From positions 1-11,830 of the forward strand of contig CAMBSA010000015.1 of the NCBI GenBank assembly GCA_945869935.1: a stretch of 11,830 nt of DNA. The letters run 5' to 3'. Source of the DNA: Bordetella parapertussis (lineage in GTDB: Bacteria; Pseudomonadota; Gammaproteobacteria; Burkholderiales; SG8-39). The notes beneath the pieces were generated by a model. It was not told the origin of the DNA and searched no databases. It was given only the letters and a program-made list of their open reading frames with translations. Below are positions 9,181 through 11,830 of this stretch, piece after piece. The translations under genes were made by a program, and so were the position numbers. Every line of letters begins with the position of its first letter. Within the stretch, counting starts at the first letter, position 1.

Positions 9181-10515
9181 ATGCGGGCGTCCCGGCAATC
9201 CTTTCTGGTGAAACGCGTGTATTCCGATCTTGTCCAGCCGCGAGCGGTTCACCGCTCGGTCTATACCGATCCCGACATTTTTGCCGCCGAGCAGGAACGG
9301 ATATTCCGTCGTGCCTGGATCTATGTCGGCCACGAAAGCCAGGTGCCGAAACCCGGTGACTTTCTCCTGACCCGGCTTGGCCCCGACGAAGTGCTGCTGG
9401 TACGCCAGGCCGACCGCTCGCTCGCCCTGCTGCACAACCGTTGCACCCACCGCGGCGCCCGAGTGATCACCGCGCCGCGCGGCAATGCGCGCCAGTTCAC
9501 CTGCGCCTACCACGCATGGAGCTTCGACCTCGATGGTGGCCTCACCGGCGTGCCGCTCCCCGAGGGCTATTCGAAGGATTTCCGCTACGACGACAAATCG
9601 CTCGCGCGCGTTCCACGGGTCGCCTCCTATCGCGGTTTTGTGTTCGGCTCTCACGCCGCGAGCGGCCCCGACCTCCCCGCGTTTCTCGGAGGGATCACGA
9701 GTGTGCTGGACAACATGGTGGACCGCGCCCCCGGAGGCAGCCTGACCCAGACCGGCGGCCGTCTGCATATGGAGTACCGCGGCAACTGGAAGTTCTTCCT
9801 CGAAAATGCGGCCGACCAGGTACACCCGGGTATCGTTCACGTGAGCGCGGTCGCCGCAGCGCGCGCCGATCGGGAAGCGGCGGACCTTCCCGGCATGACG
9901 GGCCAGGTGGTCCAGATGCAGCTTGCAAACGGCCTGCGCGCCGCGGAATGGAACGAAGTCGGCATCCACGGCTACCCGGGAGGCCACGCCTACATGGGCA
10001 GTTTCTACCGTGGCGCGGGAGTAATCGCCGCCGAGCGCAAGGATCCGGTGTTCCAGCGCTACCTCGCCGCACTTACCGCGACCCACGGCGAAGCGAAGGT
10101 GCAGGAAATCCTCGCGATGGACCGCTTCAACAACCTGATCTGGCCGACGATAACCGTCAACTCGCGCTTTCAGGTGATGCGTGTGGTCCAGCCGGTCGCG
10201 GTAGACCACACGGTGGTCACAAGCTACTGCTTCGCGCTCGACGGGGCACCCGAGGAAATGACCGCGCTGTCGATGCGTTTTCTCACGGCCGCCGCGTCCT
10301 CGGGATCGCTGGTTGCCGCCGACGATCTGGATATCTTCGAGCGCTGCCAACGTGGGCTGGAAGATGCCGCCACCGACTGGGTGGACCTGTCGCGCGGCTT
10401 CGATCTCGACCGCACCGCGCCCGACGGCTCGATGAGCGCACCCGGCACGAGCGAACTGCACATTCGCAACCAGTTCACTGCCTGGGAACAATGGATGAAA
10501 GGGAGCCCGGCATGA
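9181..10515 (+). CDS. Rieske ring-hydroxylating oxygenase, alpha subunit
   Basis: Catalytic large subunit, 444 residues, of a two-subunit aromatic ring-hydroxylating oxygenase. It uses O2 and electrons from a reductase chain to add one or two hydroxyls to an aromatic ring. The N-terminal Rieske [2Fe-2S] domain has Cys88-x-His90, 17 residues, Cys108-x2-His111. The catalytic domain has Asp212-x2-His215-x4-His220 (DQVHPGIVH), matching the bridging Asp and two His iron ligands of naphthalene dioxygenase. The third ligand is probably Asp381 or Asp382 in DDLDIFERCQ, a pattern seen in benzoate and anthranilate dioxygenases. An in-frame TAG at 9145 limits the start to ATG 9181 or GTG codons at 9208/9217, none with a clear ribosome site. 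The 61-bp leader (9120-9180) is AT-richer than its surroundings. No ferredoxin-reductase gene is seen nearby. The substrate is unknown. Confidence 0.92.
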   Translation: MRASRQSFLVKRVYSDLVQPRAVHRSVYTDPDIFAAEQERIFRRAWIYVGHESQVPKPGDFLLTRLGPDEVLLVRQADRSLALLHNRCTHRGARVITAPRGNARQFTCAYHAWSFDLDGGLTGVPLPEGYSKDFRYDDKSLARVPRVASYRGFVFGSHAASGPDLPAFLGGITSVLDNMVDRAPGGSLTQTGGRLHMEYRGNWKFFLENAADQVHPGIVHVSAVAAARADREAADLPGMTGQVVQMQLANGLRAAEWNEVGIHGYPGGHAYMGSFYRGAGVIAAERKDPVFQRYLAALTATHGEAKVQEILAMDRFNNLIWPTITVNSRFQVMRVVQPVAVDHTVVTSYCFALDGAPEEMTALSMRFLTAAASSGSLVAADDLDIFERCQRGLEDAATDWVDLSRGFDLDRTAPDGSMSAPGTSELHIRNQFTAWEQWMKGSPA

Positions 10516-10994
10516 GCAGCGCGGCTTCCCTCGAAGAACTTGCCGAGCGTTTCGTCCTCGATGAAGCGAGGATGCTGGACGACCGGCGCTATGCCCACTG
10601 GCCCGAGCTATTTCTGCCCGATGGCTGGTACTGGATGCCGTCGCAGCCGGACCAGGAGTCACCGCACACCGCAGTGTCGATCCTCTACGAAGAGCGGCGC
10701 CTGCTCGAACTGCGCATCCGCCGGCTTCTGCATCCCGCGACACCCGTGGAAAACCCTCCGGCGCTGGCCCATCGCCATGTAAACAGCATCGTCGCGACCG
10801 TGCAGGCCGACAGTTCGATCGAGGTGAATTCGCTGATGGTGATCTTCGTCCTGCGCGAGCGCATCCAACATATTCTCAGCGCCCGCGTGCGCCACGAACT
10901 CGCGCAGACCGGCGACGGCCTGCGCATCCGGAGCAAGACCGTGCGACTGCTCAACTGCGACTCTCCTCTATTCGCCTTTGCCGCACCGTTCTGA
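10512..10994 (+). CDS. Rieske ring-hydroxylating oxygenase, beta subunit
   Basis: Small subunit of 160 residues with the NTF2-like fold of the family. It builds the alpha3beta3 hexamer and has no metal. The sequence runs from EELAERFVLDEARMLDDRRY (helical N-terminus) through HWPELFLPDGWYWMPS (the conserved W...F..D..YW.P pattern), AHRHVNSIVA and LRERIQHILSARVRHEL to RIRSKTVRLLN near the end, all in the expected order. Start ATG 10512 overlaps the alpha stop in an ATGA junction (10512-10515) and has AAAGGGAG about 10 bp upstream, so translation is coupled and the subunits should be made in equal amounts. The length is normal. Only 25 bp separate it from the next gene, which suggests the same transcript. 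Confidence 0.92.
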   Translation: MSSAASLEELAERFVLDEARMLDDRRYAHWPELFLPDGWYWMPSQPDQESPHTAVSILYEERRLLELRIRRLLHPATPVENPPALAHRHVNSIVATVQADSSIEVNSLMVIFVLRERIQHILSARVRHELAQTGDGLRIRSKTVRLLNCDSPLFAFAAPF

Positions 10995-11019
10995 ACTTGC
11001 CCCCCCACAAGGAGTGTCC

Positions 11020-11830
11020 ATGAAACACGTTGCACGCAGTACCGCCCTAGCCGCACTGCTCGCCGTCTCGGGCGCCGCGGGCGCCCAGGAAGTCACAATG
11101 CGCACCGCGGTGTTCGTACCGCAGAACACGACCTTCGGCGAGATGTGCAGCCGCTTCATCGCGCATGTCAACGCCGAAGGCAAGGGCCAGGTACAGATGC
11201 GTCTGGTCGGCGGCCCCGAGGCGGTGCCCTCGTTCGAGCAGGGCAATGCGGTGCGCACCGGCGTGCTCGACATGGCCTGCGTCCCGCCCGCCTATTACAC
11301 CAACGTGATGCCCGAGGCGGACGCACAGATCCTCGCCACCACCTCCACCGTCCAGCAAAAGAAGTCGGGTGCCTGGGCGACACTGCAGAAAGCCACCGCG
11401 GAACGCTTCGGCGGCGTGCATCTGCTGGCTGCCTACGGGGACGGCGTGCAGTTCCATGCCTACACTCTGAAACCGGTATCCAAGATCGCGGACATCAAGG
11501 CGCTCAAGCTTCGCACCACGCCGAACTTCACGCCCTTCTTCACCACCCTCGGCGCCGCGCTGGTCAACACCGCCCCGGGCGAAGTGCAGACCGCGCTCGA
11601 GCGCGGCGTGGTGGACGGCTACGGCTGGCCGGCACTTGGCATCTTCGATCTCGGCTGGGCGAAGCACACCAAATACCGCATCGACCCTGGCTTCTACACC
11701 GTAATCGTCAACGTGCTGGTCAATGGCAAGAAGTGGGCATCGCTCACCGATGCGCAACGCAACGTCCTCAACAAGTCGGGCGAGTGGCTCGACGATGACA
11801 ACACCAAGTGGGTGAGCGAAAAGGTCGGCT
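11020..11830 (+). CDS. dctP: TRAP transporter solute-binding protein (DctP family), second copy, 3' end missing
   Basis: Open to the window edge: 270 codons are visible of an expected 320-330. ATG at 11020 has a clear Shine-Dalgarno (CAAGGAG, 11008-11014) and begins a signal peptide with likely cleavage after Ala22 (GAAGA|QEV). It shares the family marks of the first copy: [36 protein letters not shown] with the carboxylate-binding Arg165, and NTAPGEVQTALERGVVDGYGWP. The two proteins are clearly related but well diverged over the aligned region, so they probably bind different ligands. It is co-directional with, and 25 bp after, the oxygenase beta gene. Whether DctQ and DctM follow it lies outside the window. 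If not, it may feed the upstream permease. Confidence 0.93.
   Translation, partial: MKHVARSTALAALLAVSGAAGAQEVTMRTAVFVPQNTTFGEMCSRFIAHVNAEGKGQVQMRLVGGPEAVPSFEQGNAVRTGVLDMACVPPAYYTNVMPEADAQILATTSTVQQKKSGAWATLQKATAERFGGVHLLAAYGDGVQFHAYTLKPVSKIADIKALKLRTTPNFTPFFTTLGAALVNTAPGEVQTALERGVVDGYGWPALGIFDLGWAKHTKYRIDPGFYTVIVNVLVNGKKWASLTDAQRNVLNKSGEWLDDDNTKWVSEKVG

Noticed and set aside
9120..9359. 79-codon plus-strand frame starting right after the deleted iorA copy
   Set aside because: It runs out of frame into the Rieske alpha gene, has no ribosome site and no recognisable product.
9094..10743. Long minus-strand open frame (549 codons) opposite the Rieske alpha gene
   Set aside because: Same GC-driven shadow effect; the plus strand carries intact Rieske and iron-ligand motifs, and the antisense product resembles nothing.

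Overview
The window is GC-rich DNA (well over half G+C by eye) with tightly packed genes and strong G/C bias at third codon positions. The gene families point to a proteobacterium, most likely a betaproteobacterium of a Burkholderiales/Rhodocyclales type. I cannot fix the genus from sequence alone. No tRNA, rRNA, CRISPR array, transposase or phage gene is visible. It reads as a catabolic and transport locus for an organic acid, probably aromatic or aryl-alkanoic.

Layout. (1) Positions 1-647: the C-terminal two thirds of a 3-hydroxyacyl-CoA dehydrogenase, cut by the window edge. (2) Positions 586-1587, minus strand: a NahR/DntR-type LysR regulator whose 3' end overlaps the dehydrogenase tail to tail by 62 bp. 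(3) Positions 1582-1741: a compact divergent control region with overlapping promoters, a palindromic LysR-type box and a 14-bp tandem repeat. (4) Positions 1742-4638: a complete TRAP transporter in the order binding protein (DctP), small permease (DctQ), large permease (DctM). (5) Positions 4698-8414: a two-gene indolepyruvate:ferredoxin oxidoreductase (IorA, IorB). (6) Positions 8429-8486: a palindromic repeat of the GTCATTGCGAG type. (7) Positions 8517-9119: a second, diverged iorA copy that has lost about 508 central codons in frame, so that only an N-terminal stub and the C-terminal Fe-S domain remain. (8) Positions 9181-10994: alpha and beta subunits of a Rieske ring-hydroxylating oxygenase, overlapping by 4 bp. 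(9) Positions 11020-11830: a second TRAP binding protein, cut by the window edge.

All genes from 1742 onward lie on the plus strand with short gaps, so one long operon (perhaps with internal promoters) divergent from the LysR gene is the simplest reading. A coherent inference is that the TRAP system imports an organic acid, the Rieske oxygenase hydroxylates an aromatic ring, the IOR oxidatively decarboxylates a 2-oxo acid (arylpyruvate type) to an acyl-CoA, and the dehydrogenase takes part in CoA-thioester processing. The order of steps and the substrate are not known.

The most unusual points are the in-frame deleted iorA paralogue beside a repeat element and just upstream of a Rieske oxygenase with no visible reductase; the pairing of a ferredoxin-dependent oxidoreductase with an oxygen-using enzyme; the compact divergent promoter with a LysR box at about -65 of the TRAP operon that also covers the regulator's own start codon; and the extra binding protein at the end of the cluster.
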